Made by a program: the position numbers and the translations under genes. A DNA stretch of 43,079 nucleotides from [Phormidium] sp. LEGE 05292 (GTDB lineage: Bacteria; Cyanobacteriota; Cyanobacteriia; Cyanobacteriales; Aerosakkonemataceae). Shown piece after piece: positions 7,923 to 16,400 of the stretch. The stretch is taken from NCBI RefSeq assembly GCF_015207735.1, contig NZ_JADEWG010000048.1:1-43079 (forward strand), read 5' to 3'. Under the pieces are notes generated by a model. It was given only the letters and a program-made list of their open reading frames with translations. It made no database searches and had not been told where the DNA came from. Each line of letters begins with the position of its first letter. Position 1 is the first letter of the stretch.

Positions 7923-8225
7923 AAGAAAACAGTTTGATTAGCTAGGTTTTCTGTCACATTTCCTTCACAGTTATAGAATATAGCATTTAGCTCATCTTTA
8001 ACAACAAATATTTTAAGTTTGCTAACTAGAAAAATGATGACTTGACTATTTATTTGACCGATCATCTGTCAAATTGCAGAAAATAATTCTACTTCTTTCT
8101 TAGGTAATATAAATTTTATTAATTATCTCTAACTTCGGCATTATGATCTGCCTTTCATACTTGTCTAACCTGGAAACATAGAAAAACAAACTTTCCGAAA
8201 GAATTCAGCAAGGAGTAAATAATTT
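7923..8225. other. divergent promoter region, no gene seen
   Basis: About 300 AT-rich bases between two divergent genes for exported proteins. It must hold both promoters, but I find no clear operator, RNA gene or repeat. AAGGAG at 8210-8215 is the ribosome-binding site of the gene at 8226. Confidence 0.5.
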
Positions 8226-8765
8226 ATGGCTACTAAACTGTTGAAATCCAATCTTTTATCCATTGGTGTAATATCTGCGATTTCTGCTGCGGGACTTTTA
8301 TTTGGTGGGCTGGAAGCAAAAGCACAAACTACTGATTCAAATCAAATGAATCAGATGGATCAAAATCAATTGAATCAGTCACCAACTCAGCCAAATCAAA
8401 ATAACGCTGCACCTGCCTCTCCATCTACAGTTCAGCCATCACAAAACAATTCTCCTTCTACAATTACCTTACCCTCTACACCTTCGACAGATGGCACATC
8501 TCCTCTGAGTCAATACTCTCCAAATCAAGCTCCTATCTTGAGAGTAGGTAGCCAAGGTCAAGCTGTTAGAGATGTGCAGGCTTTGTTGAGTCAACAAGGT
8601 TTATATAGAAATGCACCGGATGGGGTTTATGGGTCTCAGACTCAGGCTGCTGTGAGACAATTCCAACAATCACAAAACTTGCCTGTTGATGGTATTGTTG
8701 GGCCACAAACTTGGGGTGCAATGCTCAACAGTGGAAATGTTAACAACAGTGGTCAAGCTCAGTAA
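8226..8765 (+). CDS. exported peptidoglycan-binding (PG_binding_1) domain protein
   Basis: A 179-residue protein: signal peptide (about 1-33, ending EAKAQ), then a low-complexity Asn/Gln/Pro/Ser linker (35-105), then one peptidoglycan-binding domain (ILRVGSQGQAVRDVQALL, PDGVYGSQTQAAVRQFQ, VDGIVGPQTWGAML). It has the same plan as the gene at 1355-1750, but with a better ribosome-binding site (AAGGAG, 10 bases before the ATG). No enzymatic domain is present, so it is probably a wall-attached accessory protein. A strong hairpin terminator follows at 8802-8832. Confidence 0.85.
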   Translation: MATKLLKSNLLSIGVISAISAAGLLFGGLEAKAQTTDSNQMNQMDQNQLNQSPTQPNQNNAAPASPSTVQPSQNNSPSTITLPSTPSTDGTSPLSQYSPNQAPILRVGSQGQAVRDVQALLSQQGLYRNAPDGVYGSQTQAAVRQFQQSQNLPVDGIVGPQTWGAMLNSGNVNNSGQAQ

Positions 8766-8801
8766 TAAATTTTGCAACTGAATTTTAAGTGTTGTGAATA
8801 A

Positions 8802-8837
8802 GTCGGGAGTTGGCGTAGTGCTGACTTCTGGCTTTTT
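8802..8837 (+). terminator. rho-independent terminator
   Basis: A 13-bp stem with several G:U pairs (GTCGGGAGTTGGC against GCTGACTTCTGGC, loop GTAGT), followed directly by TTTTTAATTTTTG. It lies 36 bp after the stop codon of the peptidoglycan-binding gene. Confidence 0.75.
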
Positions 8838-8910
8838 AATTTTTGTTGATTATATTAATAAAAAATTTCGTATACTCAAGTAGAGTGTCGTGCTTACTTC
8901 AGTGTTTATT

Positions 8911-9774
8911 ATGATTAGCTTGAGTACATTTGAAGAGGTTATTGGTAGTCATAATAAAGCTTTAGAATGTAGGCCAGATGACTATCGCTCATGGTATAGG
9001 CGAGGTAATAAGTTACGAGTTATGGGCAGATACTACGATGCGGTTGCTAGTTATGAGAGGGCTATAGAACGGCAACCGAGAGATTATCGAGCATGGTATC
9101 AAAGGGGAAATGCTTTAGATGATTTGGGTCGTTATGAAGAGGCGATCGCATCTTACAATGAAGCATTGAAATTGTATACCAAAGATTACTGGGTTTGGTA
9201 TTGGCGGGGTCATGCACTACGCAAAGTTGAACGTTTTGCCGAGGCACTTGATTCCTATAACCAAGCTTTAGAATTGAAGCCAAATGATTATTGGTCTTTT
9301 TATAATCGCGGTCATGTTTTGCGAGAATTGCATCGGTTTGATGAGGCGATCGCATCTTATGAGCAAGCAATGAATATCAGAGCTGATGATTATTGGTGTT
9401 GGTATTGGCGTGGTGATTGTTTGCGATATTTGGGGCGCGATAAAGAGGCGATTTCTAGTTACAATAAAGCTCTAAAAACTAAACCCCAAGATTTTTGGTG
9501 TTGGTTGCGCCGAGGAGATGCACTGCGTTGTTTGGGAAGATATCAAAGTGCGATCGCAAGTTACAATAAAGCATTAGAATTGCAACCAAAAGATGCTAGT
9601 GCGTTGTACTATAAAGCTTGTTGTTGTGCCAAACTGAGAAAGGTTGAGTTAGCAGTGGAAAGTTTAGAAAGAGCGATCGATCTTTACCCCAAAAAATATC
9701 TCCAACTAGCTCTAACTGATGCTTATTTTGACTCAATTCGCGGTTATCAAGAATTTGAAGCTTTACTACAATAA
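8911..9774 (+). CDS. tetratricopeptide-repeat (TPR) protein
   Basis: Made almost entirely of seven 34-residue TPR units (for example AWYQRGNALDDLGRYEEAIASYNEAL), a scaffold for protein-protein binding. The units are unusually rich in Trp and Tyr at the first helix (DYWVWYWRGHALR, DYWCWYWRGDCLR), which points to a family of tandemly duplicated units. No signal peptide or membrane segment. The frame extends to a GTG at 8890; I prefer the ATG at 8911, though neither has a clear ribosome-binding site. msrP starts 36 bp downstream on the same strand, so the two may be co-transcribed. Confidence 0.85.
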   Translation: MISLSTFEEVIGSHNKALECRPDDYRSWYRRGNKLRVMGRYYDAVASYERAIERQPRDYRAWYQRGNALDDLGRYEEAIASYNEALKLYTKDYWVWYWRGHALRKVERFAEALDSYNQALELKPNDYWSFYNRGHVLRELHRFDEAIASYEQAMNIRADDYWCWYWRGDCLRYLGRDKEAISSYNKALKTKPQDFWCWLRRGDALRCLGRYQSAIASYNKALELQPKDASALYYKACCCAKLRKVELAVESLERAIDLYPKKYLQLALTDAYFDSIRGYQEFEALLQ

Positions 9775-9809
9775 AACTTAGAAAGTTAAACATGAGGAGT
9801 TAATTTAAA

Positions 9810-10802
9810 ATGCCGATTATTCGCGTGCCAAAATCCTGGGAAATTCCTGAAAATGAAGTAACACCAGAAGCCGCTTTTTATAATCGGCGACGCTTTCTCA
9901 AAACCCTGGTAGGGGCTGGTTTAGGTGCAAGTATTTTGCCTATTGTTGGTTGTGAGCAGTCTTCCTCATCAGAAAATGTTGAGTTGGACAAAACGCTAAA
10001 TAAACCTAAGTTAACTGGAGTTAAACTAAATCCGGCGTTTGCTCAGGTCGATCGACCAATTACCGACGAAAAATTAGCTGGACAATATAACAATTTCTAT
10101 GAGTTTGGCAGTGGTAAATCGATTTGGCAAGCCGCCCAAGCTTTACCTACTGATACTTGGAAAGTTGAAGTAACAGGATTAGTTAAAAATCCCCGCACTT
10201 ATGACTTAGATGATTTACAGAAAAAGTTTAATTTACAAGAAAGAATCTACCGTTTTCGCTGTGTAGAAGCTTGGTCAATGGTAATTCCTTGGATTGGTTT
10301 TCCGATGCGAGATATTATCGCCGCAGTTGAACCAACTTCCCAAGCAAAATTTGTCCGATTTAGTTCTTATTACGATCCCAAAGTTACTCATGGCTCGCTG
10401 GTAAGTTTGGTGAAAAAGTTACCTTGGCCTTACCAAGAAGGTTTGCGAATTGAAGAAATGGCGAACGATCTGGCGTTTTTTGCTGTTGGGATTTACGGTC
10501 ATTTATTGCCAGATCAACATGGTGCGCCAATTCGGGCAGTGTTGCCTTGGAAGTACGGGTTTAAGGGGGCAAAATCAATTGTAAAAATTGAGTTTTTGGA
10601 AAAGCAACCTGCTACTTATTGGAATACTTTAGTACCGGATGAATATGATTTTGAGGCGAATGTAAATCCGACAAAACCTCATCCCCGTTGGTCACAAGCG
10701 ACGGAGAAATTTGTAGGTAAAGGGCCGGGTTTTTCTTGGGAAAGAAAGGAGACTCTTCCTTATAATGGTTATGGGAAATATGTGGCGAGTTTGTATGTTT
10801 GA
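9810..10802 (+). CDS. msrP: protein-methionine-sulfoxide reductase, catalytic subunit
   Basis: Periplasmic molybdenum enzyme of the YedY/MsrP branch of the sulfite oxidase family, which repairs oxidised methionines in exported proteins. A twin-arginine signal (NRRRFLKTLVGAGLGASIL, about 25-43) sends it out folded. The molybdenum-ligating cysteine is C151 in YRFRCVEAWSMVIPWIGFP, and DQHGAPIRAVLPWKYGFKGAKSI is the cofactor-domain signature. Length 330 is normal. The ribosome-binding site AGGAG lies 11 bases upstream. No msrQ haem membrane partner is adjacent, so the electron donor is elsewhere. The stop codon runs straight into a palindromic repeat. Confidence 0.93.
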   Translation: MPIIRVPKSWEIPENEVTPEAAFYNRRRFLKTLVGAGLGASILPIVGCEQSSSSENVELDKTLNKPKLTGVKLNPAFAQVDRPITDEKLAGQYNNFYEFGSGKSIWQAAQALPTDTWKVEVTGLVKNPRTYDLDDLQKKFNLQERIYRFRCVEAWSMVIPWIGFPMRDIIAAVEPTSQAKFVRFSSYYDPKVTHGSLVSLVKKLPWPYQEGLRIEEMANDLAFFAVGIYGHLLPDQHGAPIRAVLPWKYGFKGAKSIVKIEFLEKQPATYWNTLVPDEYDFEANVNPTKPHPRWSQATEKFVGKGPGFSWERKETLPYNGYGKYVASLYV

Positions 10803-10952
10803 TCCCCCCTAACCCCCCTTAATAAGGGGGGAACTGTTTTCAAAGTCCCCCTGCTTAATAAGGGGAATACAGCATTCAAAGTCCCCCTGCTTAATAAGGG
10901 GAATACAGCATTCAAAGTCCCCCTGCTTAATAAGGGGGATTTAGGGGGATCT
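10801..10952. repeat. palindromic repeat with three 36-bp tandem copies
   Basis: The block is bounded by inverted ends: GATCCCCCCTAACCCCCC... at 10801 and ...GGGGGATTTAGGGGGATC ending at 10951. Inside are three copies of a 36-bp unit (10837-10872, 10873-10908, 10909-10940), each with TTCAAAGTCCCCCTGC, TTAATAAGGGG and AATACAG. The copies are nearly identical, so the expansion is recent. It begins inside the msrP stop codon. It is not a CRISPR: there are no spacers. Confidence 0.85.
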
Positions 10953-11010
10953 AATTCGGAATGATGCAAGGTTTCAAGCTTTGATGCAAGAATAGAAGAA
11001 AATTTTAACC

Positions 11011-11040
11011 GCAGATAAACGCAGATAAACGCAGATAAAT
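11011..11040. repeat. 10-bp tandem repeat (GCAGATAAAC x3)
   Basis: Three direct copies of GCAGATAAAC (last one ends in T), preceded by AACC. It lies just upstream of the Uma2 gene and its ribosome-binding site. Confidence 0.85.
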
Positions 11041-11059
11041 ACAACTAAAAGGTGTTATC

Positions 11060-11629
11060 ATGATTGCTTCACCACAACCCTCTTATTTCACGCCTAAAGA
11101 ATACCTCGAAATGGAGGAACAAAGCCCGATCAAACATGAATATATTGATGGGCAAATTTATGCTATGGCAGGGGCAAGCGATTCTCATGTTACTATTGCC
11201 CTTAACCTGGCTGCACTTCTCCGCAATCATGTTCGAGGTTCAGGTTGTCGCGTTTATATTGCTGATATGAAAGCGCGAATTGAATCTTTAAATTGCTTTT
11301 ATTACCCTGATGTTATGGTGACTTGCGATGAACGAGACAAGCAAACACCAAATCATAAACGATTTCCCTGCTTAATTGTAGAAGTTTTATCGGACTCTAC
11401 AGAAGCTTTCGACAGAGGCGATAAATTTGTAGATTACCAACAGCTAGAAAGTCTGCAAGAATATGTTTTGATTAACACCAAACGTCAGCGAGTTGAATGC
11501 TTTCGCCGCAATAGTGAAGGGCTTTGGGTGTTACAGTTTTATACACCTGAACAGCAAATATTTCAATTGAAAAGTGTTGGTTTTGAAGGAAGTTTAGCAG
11601 CACTATACGAAGATGTAACTTTTGAATGA
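11060..11629 (+). CDS. Uma2 family (DUF820) putative endonuclease
   Basis: A 189-residue member of the cyanobacterium-rich Uma2/DUF820 family, which has a PD-(D/E)XK nuclease fold. Visible core residues are E27 in KHEYIDG, D84 in YYPDVMV and E108 in LIVEVLSDST, with R90s to K100 charged residues between. The C-terminal part (FRRNSEGLWVLQFY) is typical. The physiological role of the family is unknown; cyanobacteria often carry dozens of copies. The ribosome-binding site AAAGG lies seven bases before the ATG. It stands alone after the repeat arrays. Confidence 0.9.
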   Translation: MIASPQPSYFTPKEYLEMEEQSPIKHEYIDGQIYAMAGASDSHVTIALNLAALLRNHVRGSGCRVYIADMKARIESLNCFYYPDVMVTCDERDKQTPNHKRFPCLIVEVLSDSTEAFDRGDKFVDYQQLESLQEYVLINTKRQRVECFRRNSEGLWVLQFYTPEQQIFQLKSVGFEGSLAALYEDVTFE

Positions 11630-11670
11630 TATAGATTACTTAAATGTTTAGATGTAGATTACGATCGGTT

Positions 11671-12306
11671 CTAAGAAAGTCGATCGCTAATTGCCAAACT
11701 ACGCCACAAGTAGCGACAAGCGAGACTACGATAAGGTTGCCATTTTTGGGCTAATTTCTCGATGGTTTTGGGATCTGGTAATGTGTCTAAGTTGTATAGT
11801 TTGGCGATCGCACTACGGATACCCAAATCATTAACTGGTAATACATCAAGTCGTTGCAAATGGAAAATTAAAAACATTTGTGCTGTCCATTTTCCTATAC
11901 CTTTAACTTGCGTCAAACTTTCAATTACCGCCTCATCTTCCATTAATACTAATTCTGGTAACGTCGGTAATCCTTGCTCAATTTTTAAAGCTAAATCTTT
12001 TAAATAAGTAACTTTAGGGCGAGAAATTCCCACACTGCGAAGTATCTCTTCTGGAGTTTCGAGAATGGCTTGCGCTGTTAATTGGCGATCGGACTGTTGA
12101 TATAATAACAAAAACCTTTGAAAGATTTTTGTTGCTACTTTAGTAGAAATCTGTTGAAAAATAATTGCTTGGGAAAGTGAAGTGAGTAAATCTAAGTTTT
12201 CTTGATAGTAAGTCAACTCTAAACTATCAGTACCAATTTGCTCAATTACTTTAGCCAATATCGGATCGGTTTGTTTTAAGTAAAAAATAGCTTGAATTTG
12301 TTCCAT
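11671..12306 (-). CDS. DNA-3-methyladenine glycosylase, AlkA-like (HhH-GPD)
   Basis: Base-excision repair glycosylase that removes alkylated purines. The helix-hairpin-helix is LTQVKGIGKWTAQMFLIF (131-148), and the catalytic aspartate is D160 in LPVNDLGIRSA. At 211 residues it lacks the N-terminal domain of E. coli AlkA and resembles the shorter bacterial/yeast Mag1-like form. There is no iron-sulfur cysteine cluster. It is convergent with the Uma2 gene (41-bp gap) and otherwise alone. Confidence 0.9.
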   Translation of the reverse strand: MEQIQAIFYLKQTDPILAKVIEQIGTDSLELTYYQENLDLLTSLSQAIIFQQISTKVATKIFQRFLLLYQQSDRQLTAQAILETPEEILRSVGISRPKVTYLKDLALKIEQGLPTLPELVLMEDEAVIESLTQVKGIGKWTAQMFLIFHLQRLDVLPVNDLGIRSAIAKLYNLDTLPDPKTIEKLAQKWQPYRSLACRYLWRSLAISDRLS

Positions 12307-12491
12307 TACCTAGAAAAATTTAACTATGAGTTTGGATTTTTTCAGAGCAAAGCTCAAGACGATTAGAATAATATTTTTCTGCTTCTGCCTTTCTACCTTC
12401 TGCCGTTCTTCTATCATAAACAAACAGCGCCTTCCTACAACCAAAGAGGAACAAGCGCCGTGAAATTTTAAATACCTACCTAAAGGAGATT

Positions 12492-12842
12492 TTACTGCTT
12501 TCGTTCGATCGCAACAGTTAGGTTAGCTACTGTTGCTGCTACAGCTACTACCGCCGCAGCAAAAGGAAATACAACTGTACCCACAACTAATCCAGGAACA
12601 CCAACTAACAGAGGAATTTCGGTCAAAACTCGACCTTGCTTATTTTTAACTATCAAGTAACGATTCTCTGTTTTACCAACCACATTTTTGTAGAAATCAG
12701 CTACGGTATCGCGGTTAAATTTGACTTCTTCAACCCGCACTTTTTCCTGATTTTCAGTAGCTGTTTCCACTTCTTCAACAGTGTTTGGTTCAACAATTAC
12801 AGTTGGTGCTTGATTTTCAATTGTTTCAAATTGTGCGTTCAT
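12492..12842 (-). CDS. DUF4342 domain protein
   Basis: A 116-residue protein. Residues 1-30 are acidic and low-complexity. The rest matches the DUF4342 pattern: VRVEEVKFNRDTVADFYKNV, then RYLIVKNKQGRVLTEIPLLVGV, then a hydrophobic Gly/Ala/Val stretch (about 75-105), ending VAIERK. The hydrophobic part may lie in or on the membrane. The function of the family is unknown. It has its own transcription unit; a dispersed repeat lies 130 bp upstream. Confidence 0.8.
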   Translation of the reverse strand: MNAQFETIENQAPTVIVEPNTVEEVETATENQEKVRVEEVKFNRDTVADFYKNVVGKTENRYLIVKNKQGRVLTEIPLLVGVPGLVVGTVVFPFAAAVVAVAATVANLTVAIERKQ

Positions 12843-12971
12843 TTTTTGTGTGCAGGTTTAAACCCACTCAAGAATTCAATTAATTCGATCATGCCTAGTT
12901 ATACAACTAAAATCAGTAGGAAAACCACACTATTGAGAGTGGTGTTTACCGCACTACAAGAAATAATAACG

Positions 12972-13122
12972 CAAGTTGCTAGTTATTAATTCTTTCGGAG
13001 TTCCCCCCTTGAGTAAGGGGGGTAGTGGGGGGATCTAAGACTGTGATTACCAGCCTTAGATCCCCCCAACCCCCCTTAATAAGGGGGGCTAAGAAAGAGC
13101 CAGACTTGTAACTAGCAACTTG
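12972..13122. repeat. MITE-like element with 14-bp terminal inverted repeats, copy B
   Basis: A 151-bp block with perfect terminal inverted repeats CAAGTTGCTAGTTA (12972-12985) and TAACTAGCAACTTG (13109-13122). Inside are further palindromic stems (CCCCCCTT/AAGGGGGG and GGGGGGATCTAAG/CTTAGATCCCCCC). It has no coding capacity. It shares most of its length with positions 122-292. No clear target-site duplication is visible (ATAACG left, AGTTAA right). Confidence 0.75.
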
Positions 13123-13466
13123 AGTTAATAGATAAGTGGGGAAATAGGGAGAAATGAGAAATAAATTTTAACCTTTAGGCTTTGCCCTTCCTGGAACCCT
13201 TCTGTAAAAGGCTATAACAACCAACCATTTAATAGTATAAGTCGTTACAATTAAGTACTTTAGGAATTAGGCAAAAAACCCCGGTTCTCTGAAAAATCCT
13301 GGGTAAGAAATTTCTTTTAGTGTTGGCAACCCATTGGTTGATAAATATTAACTAGATTAGAGTTGACAAAAACCGATCGATCAAAAGATATTAACTTACA
13401 GGTTAAAATCATGTTTAATTTCGGTTGTTCGCTGTAAAGTTTTCTAGTATACAAAGGGTTAAAAAA
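13123..13466. other. upstream region of the large binding-protein gene
   Basis: About 340 bases of AT-rich sequence with no gene. GGGAAATAGGGAGAAATGAG is low-complexity. A nine-codon reading frame (ATG at 13411 to TAA at 13437) precedes the large gene and overlaps its alternative TTG start, but nothing shows it is used. The ribosome-binding site AAGGG (13454-13458) precedes the GTG at 13467. Confidence 0.4.
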
Positions 13467-16400
13467 GTGCCTGGTAAACAACAAAAACCATTAGCAACAC
13501 TAGCAATAACGCTAGCTTTGGCAGCTGCCGCTCCGATCGCAGCCAATTCTACAGCCCGTCCCCTGCTAGCACAATCATCTAATGAGACTTCTTTTCCAAT
13601 GCCCAAGGAACTTCCTCGTGGCAAATCATTACGGATCGATGGTTCCACCAGCATGAGCGAGATTAATAAAGCCTTGGAGAAAAATTTTGAAACTAAATAT
13701 CCGGGGACAAAAATTAAACTTTCTTATCAAGGAACTGATGCTGCACTCAAAGCGTTAAAAGAAGGAAAAATAGATATAGCTGCCATTGGTCGCCCCTTGA
13801 CCAAAGAAGAAAAAGCCCAAGGATTAGTTGCTGTTCCTGTAACTCGCAACAAAATCGCCATCATAGTTGGGCGGAATAACCAATTTCAGAAAAGTATTAC
13901 AGCCCAACAGTTTGCCAAAATTTATAATGGTGAAATCTCCAACTGGTCACAAGTTGGTGGAAAACCAGGGAAAATTCGCATAATCGATCGCCCAACGAGT
14001 AGCGACACTCGTCAAGGATTATTTACATACAACATTTTCCGAACAGACGGCTTTAAAATTAGCTCAAACCACAAAACAGTTGCTAAAGATAGCACCGAAG
14101 CAGTAATTAGGAATCTGGGAAAAACTGGAATTGGGTACGCAATTTCCGATCAGGTTGTCAACAATCCCAAAGTGCGAATTGTCCAGATGCACAATGTTCT
14201 ACCGAACAATCCTCGCTATCCCTTCTCTCAACCCCTGATCTACGTTTACAAGAAATCGAACGCAACTCCAGCGATACTCGCATTTTTGGGTAATGCCACA
14301 TCTTCGCAAAACCAAAAGTTAATCGAAGCTGGTAGAGTTTCTGGGGCAATAGTAGCCATTAATGGGACGACACCCGCCAAACCTCCAGCCGCCGTCACTC
14401 CAAATGCTTCATCTCCACCAGCAGCAAAACCCAAACCTCCAACCGCTGTTACTGATAAAGTTTCATCTCCACCAGCAGCAAAACCCAAACCTGCTAAAAA
14501 CGCAGTTGCCACTGATGAGTCAAAGAGTGGAATTGCGCCTTGGCTTTGGTTGTTGCTGCTGCCTCTTTTCGGTGGGTTACTTTGGTGGTTGTTCAAAGGT
14601 CGAGGTGGCAAAGGTGCTGCGCCTGTTGTTGTTCCGCCTGTAGTTCCAGCAAAAACTCCGAAAAGCCGAATTATTCTGACACTTCGGAATAGTCAGGATG
14701 CTTACGCCTATTGGGAAATTCCCGATCGAGTGAAGGAAGAGATGCGGCAACAAGGTGGGGAAAAAATGAAGCTGCGTCTTTATGATGTCACCAGTATTGA
14801 CATGGATCATCAAACACCTCACAGCGTTAAGGAGTTTGACTGTAGCGAACAGCAGCAGGATTTACATTTGCCGATCGCACTTCCCGAACGTGATTATATC
14901 GTCGAACTCGGTTATCTCACAAGTGATGATCGCTGGCTAAAAGTGATTCGTTCTCTTCATGTTAGAGTTCCAGCAGGTGAACCAACAGATAGCAGTATCC
15001 CCGAAACAGCAGCAGAAACCGCTGCCGCTGCTGGAGTTGGGTTAGCAGATGCGCTAACTACAAAAGAAACTGCTGAAACTCTCGTCCTTCACGAAAATCG
15101 GTTAATTCTAGTCCCGGAAAATTCCCAAAATGTTCATGCTTGCTGGGAAATTTCTCCAGAAAAACACACAGAAATACAACAACTGGGTGGGCAAAAATTA
15201 GTCTTACGACTTTATGACACCACTGGCGGTATTGACTTAAATACTCAATCAGCCCATAGTGAGTGGGAATTTGACTGCGACGAACAAAGTTCAGATTTAC
15301 AGATTGCCATTCCGCAAAGCGAACGCGATTACACCGCCGAAATCGGTTACATTACCGACTATGGACAATGGCTAAAGATTGCCCGTTCTTCAACAGTGCG
15401 AATTAACAGCGAAGTTCAAGGTAACGGAAATGTTGCTGCTGCTGGAGTTGGGTTAGTTGATCCGATCGTTCCCACAAAAACCTCTGTAACTCCCGTCATT
15501 CAAGCAAATAGGTTAATTATAGTCCCGGAAAATTCCCAAAAAGCTCATGCTTGCTGGGAAATTACTCCAGAAAAACAGACAGAACTACGAGAACTGGGTG
15601 GGAACAAACTAGTCTTACGACTTTATGACACCACTGGCGGCTTTGATTTAGATACGCAATCAGTCTATAGTGAGTGGGAATTTGACTGCGACGAACAAAC
15701 CTCAAATTTAGAAATTGCCATTCCCCAGAGCGAACGTGATTACACCGCCGAGATCGGTTACATTACCGACTATGGACAATGGCTAAAAATTGCTCGTTCT
15801 TCACCAGTGCGAATCAACAGCGAAGTCCAACATAACGGAAATTCTGCTGCTGGAGTTGGGTTAGCTGATACGATCGTTCCTACACAAACCTCTGAAACTC
15901 CCCTCACTCCAGAAAGTAAGTTAACTCTAGTCCAAAGAAACTCTCAAGATGCTTATGCTTCCTGGGAAATTTCTTCTGAAAAACAGACAGAACTACAAGA
16001 ACTAGGTGGGAACAAACTAGTCTTGCGACTTTATGACACTACGGGAGACATTGACTTAGATACTCAACCAGCTGATAGTGAGTGGGAATTCGACTGCGAC
16101 GAACAAAGCTCAGGTTTACAAATTGCCATTCCGCAGGGTGAACGCGATTACACTGCCGAGATTGGTTACGTTACCGACTATGGACAATGGCTAAAAATTG
16201 CCCGTTCTTCACCAGTGCGAATCAACGGCAAAGTCCAAGGTAACGGAATTTCTGGTGTTACTACAGGTGCATTAGGAGTCGCCGCTGCCGCTGCTGGAGT
16301 TGGGTTAGCTAATACGATCGTTCAATCACAATCCTCAGAAACTCCAGTTACTCAAGAAAGTCGGTTAATTCTAGTCCAGAGAAACTCTCAAGATGCTTTT

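Noticed and set aside
10837-10940. CRISPR-like array
   Set aside because: The 36-bp units follow each other directly with no spacers, and there are no cas genes.
10769-11044. 91-codon open frame on the minus strand
   Set aside because: It is the translation of the 36-bp and palindromic repeats (repeated PLLSRGTL) and covers the end of msrP; no ribosome-binding site.
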